This document shows positions 38,261-50,234 of a stretch of DNA of 64,000 bases, one piece after another (position 1 is the stretch's first letter; every line of letters begins with the position of its first letter). This DNA is from Nageia nagi. Taxonomy: Eukaryota; Pinophyta. The stretch spans positions 166,532,001 through 166,596,000 of the forward strand of contig JBITNC010000001.1 of NCBI GenBank assembly GCA_050084985.1, read 5' to 3'. The notes beneath the pieces were generated by a model. That model searched no databases, had not been told where the DNA came from, and worked only from the letters and a program-made list of their open reading frames with translations. Position numbers and translations under genes: made by a program.

Positions 38261-39106
38261 TGTAGACACCTAAAAATGTCCCTTTTTAACTAGTAAACAT
38301 TGAAATAATCATAACTCTTTGAGACAATATAAAATAGGTTTAAAAAACATATTATTGGATAACTCCCATCGAGTACATGCAAAATGGGTGGTCACATGAC
38401 TCTTTTAGGTAAAATTGGCTATTTGGCGGTCATTTTAATATTGTTACAAAATTGAAAACCAATCGCCAGTGACCCAAAATAGTCACCGATGTTTTGAGAT
38501 GATTGTCAACGTCCGCCTAGTAATCACCGACGACTCTGTAACAGCCGAACAAGAAACCAAAATAGCGAGAGAAAGTTGAAATGTTTCATTCTTCCAAGAT
38601 GATGTGGATAGAGGGGGTCAGTTATGACCTACAATGGCTTTTCACTTCCCCTTACTAGCCTTGGAACATCTCACCCAAAATCTATAAATATAAGCCAATA
38701 CAAAGTAATAGGGACCGGATCTTGACCCAATTTTGAAGTAGGGTAATGCTGCCAAAATCTTGTGAGCTCATACCTTTTATTGTTTTATGTTAGCTTCAAT
38801 TTAATACATTTCATACATATATGCTTTGATTTTATTATCTTTTGCATGTGTGTAGGATTTACAGGTTGTCCATATCAAGGAAAGAAGCAAGCAAATCAAA
38901 AACAATGAAGATCTAATACTCTCATTTTGGCAAATGGCATTTGTAAAAGTCCCTTCCAAGGGCAAATTGTATTTTGACCTGAAAATCAATATCAATTTAC
39001 AATTACAACATTTCTACCTATTTTACATAATTTGAAGTTCAGTGAAAATCTAAGAATAATTGTATTTTATGTTATTCTACATTCTAGCTCTATTTTCACT
39101 GCAACA
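38261..39106 (+). repeat. 5' LTR of element D (846 bp)
   Basis: It runs from TGTAGACACC to CTGCAACA and is similar throughout to the LTRs of F (roughly 85% by eye). A TATA box, TCTATAAATATAAG, is at 38681-38694. A CpG-containing mini-repeat cluster lies upstream of it at 38459-38540. Confidence 0.9.
38459..38540. repeat. CpG mini-repeat cluster in the D LTR
   Basis: Variants of ATGCCAGCGATT / ACATCGGTGACT (here CAATCGCCAGTGAC, GTCACCGATG, CAACGTCCG, ATCACCGACGACT) occur several times. CpG is otherwise scarce in this window, so the cluster stands out. The same motifs recur in the leader and in F. Confidence 0.7.
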
Positions 39107-39109
39107 TTC

Positions 39110-39127
39110 TGGTGCTAGGAGAGTCCT
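39110..39127 (+). promoter_or_regulatory. Primer binding site of element D
   Basis: TGGTGCTAGGAGAGTCC begins three bases after the LTR. The better preserved homologue in F is TGGCGCTAGAAGGAGGG. It begins with TGG, as expected for pairing with a tRNA CCA end. I do not assign the tRNA. Confidence 0.7.
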
Positions 39128-39160
39128 TCCATTATTGATAGGAAGGAAATCTATTGCAGA

Positions 39161-39336
39161 AATGCCAGCGATTGGAATCGGACACCAACGACTTAAAAGG
39201 AATGCCAATGATTTACAAAGTAATCCAGACTAAACATCGGTAATTTCATTATAAATGCCAACGATTGGAATCGAACATCGGTGACTCAAAATAAATGCCA
39301 ATGATCACTGTTTAAATGCTGACGACTCATACTCCA
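39161..39336. repeat. CpG mini-repeat array in the D leader
   Basis: Tandem ~40-bp units of the form ATGCCARCGATTGGAATCG followed by RACAYCGGTGACTYAAA occur, at least four in 175 bp, some decayed. F has the equivalent array at 63350-63490. Confidence 0.8.
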
Positions 39337-39539
39337 GGTCATTTTTTCTCCTTTTGTTATTTCTAAAAAAAATAAAATAAAATAAAATATATAATATATT
39401 GTTAAAATGGAAGGATATTTTTTACTATGATTCCTTTGCCTAGAATGCATATAAGAACGGGTAGAAAAGATTAAATGCATATTTTTTATTAATTTATTTT
39501 ATGTAAAATGTTATGTATTTATTTTCATATTTTGGGTGA

Positions 39540-40270
39540 AGGGTACGTACACATTAATACTTTTTATCTTGTCTACTTATGCTCTCCCTTTGCGCTTCGT
39601 GCGATCTAAGGTGACCATAATAGACCTGATAAGAAGGAGTAATTAATTCTTCTTTTCCTTCACATTCACACTATCATTAATTTGGTTAATTTATTCACAC
39701 ATAATGACCTCTTACCAAGTTTGCCCTTACCACTCCATTGGAGGTCGAAGGGATATGTGACTAGTAAGAGGAGGTAATTTACTACACATAATACTTCCAC
39801 AATTGGAAGGAGTAAATGAATCACATTAAAAGGAATGAACTTAAGGAAAATAAATCAAGTTTTGGGTAGTATAAATCATATTAAAAGGTTAACGAATTGG
39901 AGGGATTCAAATACACTAAATACTTTCACTTAACAAAGTATGCACTCACTTTTGCGCTTCAAGCGATCCTAAGTGATCAGAAATAAGTTAAGTGAAAGAG
40001 GTAAAATTTATTCACATCTTATTTGGAAATATACTTCATATTAACACTCTTAAAGATGTCTACCCTTACCACTCCATTGGAGGTCGAAGGGATATGTGAC
40101 TCTTGGAGGAGTAATTGAACCTCACTTAATTAATTTATCTACACTTAATGGCTTTTTACTAAGTCTGCTCTTACCACTCCATTGGAGGTCGAAGAGATAT
40201 GTGACTAGTAAGAAGAGGAAATTTATCACATATAAAACTTCCACAGCTGGAAAAAGTTAATGAACATCAT
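39540..40270. repeat. Repeated modules in the D leader
   Basis: Two interleaved modules recur. CCATTGGAGGTCGAAGGGAT followed by ATGTGACT is near 39733, 40072 and 40178. A CTCTCCCTTTGCGCTTCGTG-type module followed by CGATC is near 39580 and 39945. The second is shared with F (62640, 62960, 63090). No coding content. Confidence 0.75.
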
Positions 40271-40929
40271 TAAGAGGTTGGATAATGAATCACATTATAA
40301 TTAAAAAGAACAACGGGGTTTATTAAGGTCAAGATTCACTTAAAATAAACTTTGATTGCATCACATTAAGATAAGATAAGTGAATGGACATGAATGTTTG
40401 GGAGGGTAGTATGCATAAATGTACTTTACTTGTTTAAATGCATTTCAGAAGGCCTTAAAGGAATAATTGAACATAAATGAGTTGGATGTCACTACCAACT
40501 GTTAATTCTTACTTCTTTGTACCCACCGACATAACACGCTTGAAGCCATAGAGCCAGTTACACTTGGAGGTGATGACCAAGGTGACTTTCCTTTAGGTAG
40601 GAGTCAAAAAAGGAGGCTCATCTAGAACCAAGCCAAAAGCCATAGAAACTTGTAAACATTACTTAGAATTACCCAACCTACCTTGTTTAACACTTGACTA
40701 GTCAAAACAAACTAGGAAAATTAAAAAGATTAAAAATGAACAACTCATATCGTTCATTTAACTCAGACATTAAAAATATGTGAAAAAGTTAAGAAAGATA
40801 ATCACATAGTTAAAAGTAAGTTTGCATATAAGATGTTTGTGTATTAAATTATTTTCTCGAAAACATAATATAAAAAATAAAAATAGAGTTTCTTTTTTAC
40901 AATGTTTGTTTATAATATCTAAAAAAAAA

Positions 40930-43290
40930 ATGGTTCAAACTAGAAGTATGACTGCTAAGAAAATGCGAGAACACCCATTTGAAATACAAGAAATAGATCC
41001 AGACAATATGGATCTGATAGAATCTTTGGTTAGGAGGCCACCTCCTTTAGATGAATCAGATCCACGGGTAGTTCATTATGAAAGTAAAGATTGGGATTGG
41101 GGTTATGATCAATCTAGATTGCAAAGACAAAGTATAGAAGATCCTATTACCAAGGCTCGAATGCAAGTGTTAGATGAAGAGTTAATTGAAATTCATCATC
41201 GCCTAGTTAATTATAGGACTATTCCTAAGATGTCTTCTAGTTTACCAGGAGATGTCAAAAAACTAAATCATAAGCATGATAACTTACAAATGGACGAAGA
41301 TAAATCTCGGGCCGAAACCATAACGGTACCAGAGACTGAGCCATATAAAGTTAAATATGAAAGAGTCATTTGTCTATTATCAGATGGTCGAAAGGTTAGT
41401 TCTTTAATTCGAAAAGTGGGATCTTCTTTTTCTCATAAATCTCTTGAATTAGGAAAAAATGAAGTATCAATACCTATGAGTAATTTATCTCAAAGAGCTC
41501 TTTCAACGAAGCAAACGGAGAAATCTTATTCCTCAAAGGGAAGATTACATAGAAGGACATCTAGGTACAAAATAGAAGAGATACCTTCTTATGAAGAACT
41601 AAAAGAATGATGATTATATAAAATAAAAGCTGGTCAAAAATTCACGAAAACATATGCTAATGATATTAAAAAGGCCGCAGAGATGCAATATCTTCTAAAG
41701 GAAGAAAATAGAAAAGTTAACGAATTCATTAAAATTCAAGAACAAGAGAATAAATTAAAAGAAATGGAAGATAAACTTCTTAGAGATAAAAGGAAATTCA
41801 TAGAACAAGAACAAGTAAACAAAGAAAGAAATGAATTCCTAGAACAAGAAAAGAAAAGACTTCATAAAGAACATGAGATTCAACTTCGTTTACAGGAATT
41901 ACAAATTGAGGAATTAGAGAATGAAAAAATAAAAAGAGAACAATATCTACGTATGGAGAAAGAAAAACAAAGATAGTGGGATGAATATCAAAAAATAAAA
42001 AATTTGAAACCTGAAACTCCTAAAGGAAGTCAAATACAAAGATATCGAGATCCTTACTTAGACAAACAAGAAGCGATGGATAAAGAGATAGCCATTTTGT
42101 TACAAAAGGAAATGGATAAAGAACTAGAACTTCAAAAATTATATGATAAACAAAAGTAAGATTCCATTAAAAGTTGGGTTGAACAAACCCAAAATCAAAC
42201 AAAATAACTTGATTACAAAGGAAAAGATCTATATGGAAAAAGTATATCCCAAAAACCTCCTAAAATCCCTATTTCGTGATGTCATTCACCTCTTAAAATA
42301 TTGCCTCCACCACCATCAGAGTTTCCTTCTGACTATGAGTCTTACACTTCAAGATCAATTTCGGAAAAGGATCCAAATACTCGAAGATATCATAGACACA
42401 CTCAAGGTCATAGAACTAACAAAGAATTAGAAGACTTTATGAAAGATTTTATAAATCAAGAAATGAATGTTTAAGGACTTCAAAAGTTAAATTATAAGAA
42501 CATTTGCAATGAACCTATTCATCCAAGTGTTCCAAAAAAGAAATTACCATATAGGTTTGAATTTCCTAAAATATAGTCATTTAAGGGAAGAGAAGACCCC
42601 AAAGAACACTTGAGAAAATTTACATTTTCTAGTTATCAGATAGCTAATGATGACTCATTAATGTTACATATATTTCCTATGACACTCGTAGGTCAAGCTT
42701 TAGATTGGTATAATAGTTTACCCATACATAGTTTATATACGTTCGAACAATTGGCTAATCAATTTCTAGAACATTTTAGAATCAATATTAAAGAAAGATC
42801 TTTAATTACTGATATTACAAGATTACAATAGTTTCCTAATGAAACTATACAAGATTACATCTCAAGATGGCGGGCTATACTCACTAGTATGCCTTATACA
42901 ATACCATAAGAAGAATTGGTTAAATTATTTAGCCAAAGTTATTTAAGACTAATAGCCAGTGTTCTCCAAATTCAACAACATAAAACTTTTGAAGAAGCTA
43001 TTACTCAGGAAGTAGTTATAGAAAGAGTTAAAATTCAAGATGGAGAACTAAAACTCAAGAAAAAATAATACAAAAAGGGTAATCAATATGAAAACATTAG
43101 TAAACAACCACAAAATAATCAAATAGCTATGACAGAAAATTCTGGTCAATCTTCAAAAAGTGAAGAAAATGTTGAACCTAAGCCTAAAAGAAATTTTACC
43201 CCATTATCAGAACCATTAGCTGAAATACTTAAAAAATTATGTGATAGTGGTATGATTAAATTACCTGATATAAAATCGAAAAAATCCTAA
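40930..43290 (+). pseudogene. gag: Gag pseudogene of element D
   Basis: Start chosen at ATG 40930 because it follows the leader segment conserved with F and opens MVQTRSMTAKKM, a common start for plant gypsy gag. One frame runs for 2.36 kb with about eleven nonsense codons (TGATGA at 41608 is the first). Residues from 41683 form a long Lys/Glu-rich coiled coil. Then comes a Ser/Pro/Arg linker, IHPSVPKKKLPY, and the capsid core REDPKEHLR, FPMTLVGQALDWYN, HSLYTFEQLANQFLEHFRIN (42600-42830), followed by EELVKLFSQSYLR. The knuckle FCAYHR-x-KGH-x-TNKC sits near 43325-43375 after a frameshift. F and E share the core. Confidence 0.87.
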
Positions 43291-43798
43291 TGCTAAAGGA
43301 AGCAAATGGTATAAGGAGAATGAATTTTGTGCTTATCATAGGTAAAAAGGACATAAAACAAATAAATGCCAAACTTTACAACATAAAATTCAAGACTTGA
43401 TAGATAGTCGAAAAATAGATGTGGATAATCCTGTTGTGCCTTCAAATCAAAATTTAGGGATATATCAAAACCCCTTACCCTCACATCAGGCTAACAATGT
43501 GGCAATTATCCCAAACCAAATGAACTATACATGGAATAATAAGGATATACCATTTATAGGAACTATAGATGATTAAATACATATGATTGGTAGCTACAAA
43601 AGCACAACAATATCAGAATAAATAGGATAATCCATGAAAAGATCAATCGATATCAAACCCAATTAATATACAACCTATACTCCTCCACAACAACCTAAAG
43701 TTTCGATAAAAGGTGCTCTTTAGCGATAATTAAAAATGTCTCCAGTTAAGATGAACTTATTTGAATTATTACAATAGTCTGAGAGTTATAGGGAAGCT

Positions 43799-44227
43799 AT
43801 GAATCAAATTCTACAAGAAATTCAAGTAGATGTTAGTAACCTCGATAATTTTATTTCAATAGTTGAAAGTTTGAGGATATATCAACAACCTAGTATCACC
43901 TTCTACGAACAAGAAAAATTAAAGAACGATGGACCAGGAGGACTTGATCCACCTTTACATACAATGGGTAAAGTGGATGGGAGGTTATTTAAAAGAATTC
44001 TGATAGATGAAGGTTCAACTATAAATATAATTTCAGATGCTGCATACAAAAATTTGAATTTATCAGATTCGCTTATCTTAGCTCCTTCTTTACAAATTAG
44101 GGTGTTTAATGATGCAGTGTGTTCAACTTTGGGATCAATAGTGCTATCGATTACAGTAGGGACTAAAATCGTTCAAACTTTATTACATATAATTGAAGAA
44201 AATATTAACAATACAACATTCTTTTAG
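43799..44227 (+). CDS. Element D retropepsin-type protease region
   Basis: The aspartic protease matures the polyprotein. The frame contains DPPLHTMGKVDGRLFKRI and the active site L-I-D-E-G-S-T-I-N-I-I (near 44000). The D-E-G-S loop is known in Tat-lineage proteases and is also in F. A second conserved block, NDAVCSTLGSIVLSITVGT, matches F (NNALCSTIGSIVLPITIGC). The frame ends at 44227 through a one-base shift; the alignment continues in another frame as LGCPWIREMHYVPSTYHG. Active-site residues are intact, so inactivation is by frameshift only. Confidence 0.82.
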   Translation: MNQILQEIQVDVSNLDNFISIVESLRIYQQPSITFYEQEKLKNDGPGGLDPPLHTMGKVDGRLFKRILIDEGSTINIISDAAYKNLNLSDSLILAPSLQIRVFNDAVCSTLGSIVLSITVGTKIVQTLLHIIEENINNTTFF

Positions 44228-44247
44228 GATGCCCATGGATTAGAGAA

Positions 44248-45660
44248 ATGCATTATGTTCCCTCAACTTATCATGGATGTTTAAAATACATCTATAAAGG
44301 TAAAGTTCATTGTGTGTTTAAAGATCCAGATCCTTATTCATATTGTAATTTAATTTTTGATCCAAATAAAGTGACCTTACCATCCCCTAATTTATCAACC
44401 ATATTAATGAACAAAAATATGAATCAATTTGAAGTCATAAAAGGAAGAAGTGACATAGCTATAGAAGGTAAAGATACTTGGGAAAAAGTTGCTAAAACTT
44501 TAGACGAAAAATATGGAGCTTCTTCATCAAAACAAGTAAATACTACATCTAATAATGACTCATCTAATGTATATCTAGTAAAAGTTAAATTAATGGATTT
44601 AGGGATGGGAGAATATGACGTAGATGATGTTGTGTTTAGTATACATTTAGCACAAGAAATGGGAAGATTATCTGAATCACCTAGTGTAATTGGAAAAATA
44701 GTACCTTTAGGAGAAGTACCTAATCAGACAATGTTTATCTATGCGGGAATAGTAGACCCTGTGTCAACAATACCCAATCAAACATATGAAGAAAATTTCA
44801 ATAATGATATGAAATATTTATCACCATGTTCAAGAACATTTGTCTTAAACTATTTTAACAAATGTAATTGGCAAAGACGAGGATTGGGTCGATATGAATA
44901 GGGTCCACGAGAAATAATTGAATTATGATACCAAGATCCCACTGATAAAAGTGGATTAGGTTATCAAAATAAATGTAAAAATCTTGCTAAATTAGGAAAT
45001 TTAGGAGAAGAGAATTTGGATTACAATGAAGAAATTTTAGAGAAAGAATCTATAGTACAAGAAATTATTAATATAAGAGAAGAACAATTAAGTGAAATGG
45101 ATGTCTTAGAAGGGGTCAAAATGCTCTTTATTAATAATATTGAGCCACCCTAGACTCATTCGTGCTTACCAAGTGATATACAGGAAAAAATAAATAAAAA
45201 TGTCGAATCATCAATCATTCCATATTCAGGTATACCATCGATAAATATGGTTACAATAAAAGAGAATGATATTGAAGACCAAAATAATGAACAAATAGAT
45301 GAAGTTAATGAAAATCAAAATTTAATCAAAATAATAGCCAATACTTCTACAGATGAAGTAATTGCTGATTTCTCTCTTATATCATCTAATCCTTCGATAC
45401 ATGAATTCAAAAATGTAGATCACATATTTGGTTCCTATGAAAATCAAGTATGCACGAATGAACAAACTCAAGAATATGATGAAGAATATAGTGTTAATGA
45501 CAATGGCTAGATACCAGTACCAAATCAATTAGAAGAAGGGTCACATATGCTTATTGAAAAAGTCTTAGAAATAAATATTAGTAATGATCCTCAAAATCCT
45601 AAAATTATTCAATTAGGTGCAACTCAAGAATACGATGAAGAAAAAAGTGTATTAAATATT
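44248..45660 (+). pseudogene. Linker after protease with G-patch-like motif; RT/RNase H missing
   Basis: The frame continues from the protease tail (YVPSTYHGCLKYIYKGK) into an acidic, Asn/Glu-rich linker with a few stops. Around 44830-44970 it reads GLGRYE, GPREII, then DKSGLGY, the spacing expected of the G-patch-like segment seen in Tat polyproteins. The text then goes PKIIQLGATQ (45600-45630), which normally precedes RT, straight to integrase N-terminal sequence. No RT (no YVDD, no F-x-R-x-D) or RNase H block exists in the 1.4 kb. TQEYDEE is encoded twice, at 45465 and 45621, flanking the junction. Confidence 0.7.
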
Positions 45661-46938
45661 GATGTAACTGATAAAGATAATTGGTACAAAGAATTGATAG
45701 GTTTTTTAAAATTTGGAACTCTTCCTGCAAACCTTAATAAATCATCACGTCGAGCTTTTAAAATCAAAGCAACTAAATATTGTTTGATATGGGATATCTT
45801 GCATCAACAAAATTTCAATGGTATTTTACTCAGATGTCTTGAATGGAATGATATTAAAAAAGCTATATCCTCCACCCATGATGGAACATGCAAAGGACAT
45901 TTTAATGGTGTTGCGATTGTGAAATGATTAATACGAATGGGGTATTATTGGCCAACTATGGAAAAGGATTGTTGTGAATATGTTAAAAAATGTTTTAAAT
46001 ATCAACAATATGCTCATTTATTTTCATGATCATCTCAAGAACTAAATCCTATACAATCACTTTGGCCATTCTCTAAATGGGTGTTAGATTTAATAGGACA
46101 AATTGCACCTACATCTTCTGGTGGACACAAGTTCATCATTACAGCAACTGAATATTTTACCAAATGGGTAGAGGCTATTCCCATGACTTCCACCACTGGT
46201 TCACGAATTACTGAATTTATAGAAAATTATATTATATATAGATTCAGCATACCGAACCAATTAATTATGGATAATGGAAAAATTTTAAAAATAAGGATGT
46301 AAAATAAATATGTGATAAGTATAAAATTAAACAAAGTTTTTCCACTCCATATTATCCACAAGGCAATGGACAGGCAGAGGCTACTAATAAAACTATTCGA
46401 AACATCTTAGTAAAAATAGTAAATGATTCTCATAGAGATTGGCATATGCAAATACCAAAAGCCTTATGGGCTTATCGTACTAGTGTACACACTTCTATTG
46501 GGGCAACACCATTTTCTTTAGTATATGGAACAAAAGCCATCCTACCCATAGAACTTGAGATACCATCCCTTAGAGTAAATCTAAGTGAACAAAATTCCGA
46601 CGAAGAAGTAAGACAGACTCGCTTAGATTAGTTATTGCTTTTAGAAGAAAAATGTATCAATGCTTTAGAGCAGATGCATGTTTATCAGAAGAGAATAAAA
46701 TGAGCTTTTGATAAAAGGGCTCTAATTCGTGAGTTCAAAATAGGTGATTTGGTTTTAAAAGAAAATCAACAAACTTCATGAATAGAACAACAACTTAGAG
46801 ATAAATTTGCTCCATATTGGTTAGGACCATATATCATTAAGAAAAAATTTGGTAAAGGAACTTATCATTTATCAGATTTAGAAGGAAATGAAGAGTGTGA
46901 ACCTATAAATATCATGCATCTTCGACCCTTCTATACAT
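45661..46938 (+). pseudogene. Element D integrase pseudogene, catalytic triad kept
   Basis: The N-terminal block is WYKELIGFLKFGTLP, and the HHCC finger is STHDGTCKGHFNG ... KKCFKYQQY (second Cys now Tyr). In the core the first Asp is in KWVLDLIGQI (46080), with ATEYFTKWVEAIP. The second Asp is in LIMDNGK (46265). The Glu is in PQGNGQAEATNKT (46360-46400), reached only after a one-base deletion near 46278. It continues WAYRTSVHTSIGATPFSLVYG. A C-terminal GPY-type module (APYWLGPYIIKKKFGKGTYHL) and LRPFYT with stop at 46937 close it. DDE residues are intact; the frameshift and three or four stops inactivate it. Confidence 0.88.
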
Positions 46939-47020
46939 AAAAAAAAAGTGTACACTAGTCTTCTTTTGTTTTATTTTATTGTTAAAATAATAAATAAATA
47001 AAAGTATTAATATTTGTCAA

Positions 47021-48265
47021 GTGTTAATGATTAAAATAGAAAAGATGAATTTGGCAAAGGAATCTGCTGAAGGTAGCATAGTACAACCACAAGTACGATT
47101 TCCACCGGCAAGATATCCAGGTGATTTAGCATTAACATATTTAAAACATAGATTTGATTTTAATCTCTTAAATTATTTACGATTGACTATTGATGAACAA
47201 TTTCAAAGAACATACCATATGTTTTGTGGTATAAATAATGGTTGGGAAGTCAATTTTTGTGGATATGAAACTGGCATTATTTTAGATCCACAAATCTATT
47301 TCATCCATATGGAAAGAATATCACAAGAAATAATAGCTTTCTGCCTACAATGGCCTTATGGAATACCAAGAATCTTCATAAATTGTCAATTAACTGAGTA
47401 TTCACACCTTTTAGCTAGGCTGAAATACGTTAAACAATTAACCAAAAGCCTAGAATGGATAGATGAAATTTTACATTATTTACCTCATAAAAGGGTAATT
47501 TATGATTTTTCAAACACTTTTGTGGCTTTTCCTCCTAGAATGTTACAACAACAATATAGGCAAACTCATAGATTTCATCGCATGCAAATGCGACACACAA
47601 TTTGGAAACAAAGATTGGAGAAAAGGCAAGCTTGTTGTATTGCCGAGCTTACAATGATAAATCAAATAAGGGTTAGAAATTAGATTATTGAAAAACTATC
47701 AAAAGGACATAGAGTACGGAATAATGGAAGTTATCTTCCAGGGTTCGAAAATAGGTATGAAAAAGATCTCTTTATGAAAGTTATTCGTAATGTTCCTACT
47801 CCTTGGTATTCAAATATCTTTTCTATGCCTATTGAAATACAACAAAAAATGGCCTTGACATTTTATGATACACGTGAATCTTACGGTTGGGATGTCAAAG
47901 TAAATGGATATCAAGTTATTGTTTGTATCAACGCATTTGAGTTATGCTGTTCTCCTAACTCAGAATATGATTTAATGATATATTTTTGTCTTCTATGGCC
48001 TATAGAAAAGCCCAAAATAATAGTTGATTGTACTCACAACCTAACTTTAAAACATCAAGAACAAATCATCTCAATCACACAAACTGTAACATTCGAACAC
48101 TTAGATTATTATGTTCCAGAAATCTATCATAATCAAGTGGTATTAGATTTTAGTTTTTTGTTTAGTTCAACACATTGTTCATTTAATCCTGAGGCAGTTC
48201 AAACTCGATTTGAACGCATCATGAATAGATTCCCTAGAAAAAATGATAAAATCCTAAAAAATTAA
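47021..48265 (+). CDS. Extra ORF of element D: two tandem copies of an unknown ~125-residue domain
   Basis: It begins 80 bp after integrase, 414 codons in one frame with a single TAG at 47681-47683. ATG 47021 is the first start; 47045 is an alternative. The two halves align: G-W-[ED]-V (residues 74-77 of the first open part, 38-41 of the second), G-Y seven residues on, F-C-L-x-W-P 26 residues later, then P-[RK]-I-x-[IV]-[ND]-C, then D-F-S about 40 residues on, then F-x-P...Q...RF-x-R. Spacing is nearly identical in both halves. No signal peptide or clear membrane segment. Extra ORFs downstream of pol are documented in Tat elements, most with no known function; I recognise no domain. It is better preserved than gag and pol around it. 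Confidence 0.8.
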
Positions 48266-49680
48266 AAACTATAAAACACATAAAATTATAAAATTATAAA
48301 ATCTACCTAGATGGAAACATCTAGAGGTCACTTAGCAATTGGGTGCCCTACCCTTGTATAATGTGAATATATGTTGCATGTCATTGTAAAAGTGATTATC
48401 TAGTAAATGTGTAATGTGTGAAAAGGTCATCTTAGAATAATCTCCTTGTTATCACTACATTCACTTTGTCTTTTCTTTCATAAAGAAATGATATACCATA
48501 GATGATAGAAAAACATAAAGTTCGTGCTTGAAAGAAAATCCAAAAACTCCAAACACTTACGACATTAAAAAATTCTAAGAGAATTTGAATGAAATCATTC
48601 TAAGAGACATTAAGAGTGAAAGTTATGCATCTATCCTATTATTCGCTTCATCTCGAACCCAAGAATCATTTGATAGTTAAAAAAAATCATTCTAAGAGAC
48701 ATTATTTTGTTTGTGTTTAAAATCGTTTGTGTTATTTTGTTAAACCCATTCCTTTTGAAAATATCATTACCATTGAACATTATTAAAATTGCTTTTCTTT
48801 GGAAAGGATAAGAATGATTATTTATTGTTCCCCTGACCAAGATAAAGTTAATGTTCATAAACCTCCAAAATCACCTAATCTTTTGTCATAATTTGTATTT
48901 TGTTTGTGTTTAGAATCATTGGTATCATTTTGTTAAACCCATTTTTACCATTATCTATTACCTTTTAACATTATTAAAATTTGCTTTTCTTTGAAAAGGA
49001 TAAGAATGATTATTTATTGTTCCCCTAACCAAGATAAAGTTAATGTTCATATGCATCCATAAGTCACTAGTTTATCATGTCAAGAAGTTTATTGTAAAAT
49101 TGCCAAGTACGGAAGATGATGCATCTGATTCCGCAAAAATATAATAAAAATATGTCCTTAAATAACTTAACTTATTTAAACAACTATGTTATTCCACGTT
49201 ATCAATAACTTAAAGTAACTTAACTTATTAAAATTATAAATTACATTTATTGTTTATAGTAACTATAATTGTACTTATTATTAACTTAGTTTTGAGATTA
49301 GTAACATCATCAAACTAATTTGTTGATATATGTTATATATTTTATCATTATACATCATACATTCCACAATTATATCTATGCATCATACATTTTGAAAATT
49401 ACATCTATCATTAACCTATATTCATTATCAAGTAAGTAAAAGATAATTATGATCTACATAACATCACATCAGACCTATTTTATCATAAATCTATATATAG
49501 AATGAAAGCTCATGCATCAAAAATTGTACAAGTACCATAAATATCAAAGATCTATCTATCTATATATACATCATAATAGTCCATCAAAAGGTCATCATAA
49601 CATCATGAATCATAAAATAAAACTACAAGGGTCCAATAACCTCATGAGCATATAAAAAATAACATCATGAAAAAGGGCAT
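48266..49680. other. Untranslated region of D after the extra ORF
   Basis: No gene. It contains a 40-bp segment (48642-48682) nearly identical to 57374-57415 of F, and a ~193-bp tandem repeat. The rest is AT-rich. Confidence 0.6.
48700..49070. repeat. Two-copy tandem repeat, ~193-bp unit
   Basis: TTTTGTTTGTGTTTA recurs at 48705 and 48898, and GATTATTTATTGTTCCCCT occurs in both copies. Both end with AAGATAAAGTTAATGTTCAT. Confidence 0.82.
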
Positions 49681-50234
49681 CCTCAAGGACTACCCCAACC
49701 ACTGCCTTGTCCGCTAGGACTACTCGGTCACCTCTGCCATCTACTAGTCTCTCTGGTACCCTGACCTAGAGGAGTATTACCTATGGATCCTGTAGGACTA
49801 CCCAAATGCTGAGCTCCTCGTAACTCAGATAAACCAACAGAACCTAAGGGAGATGCCCAGGGTGTACCACTCATGCTAGGAAAACCTCATGACCTCTGAG
49901 TCCTACCTAGAGATCCAACTATGCCCTATGTGCTGCTACCTGTCTGATATGCTGAGATATCTATAGGCATATAACTATCTAGAGGTATAGGATAGTGAGC
50001 CCCAGGAGTGAAAGCTAGAACAACTGTCAGCCACATTTGTACTATACCACTATAAAAATCCCATTACTGACAAATGCCATGAGTGAAAACTAAAGAACCA
50101 CCTCCAGAAGTAGATGCTACTCCTAACTGATGACCTTGAGCTCCCTATAAAGAAGAACAAGCCTCATCTCTCTCCTATCTATATCTGTCTTACTCAACCC
50201 TATACCTATACATGCATGAGTTGGCCTATGCCAA

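Noticed and set aside
38580-38620. A distinct promoter element from the GGGGGTCAGTTATGACC near-palindrome in the D LTR
   Set aside because: Present in the F LTR in diverged form without the symmetry; not clearly more conserved than its surroundings.
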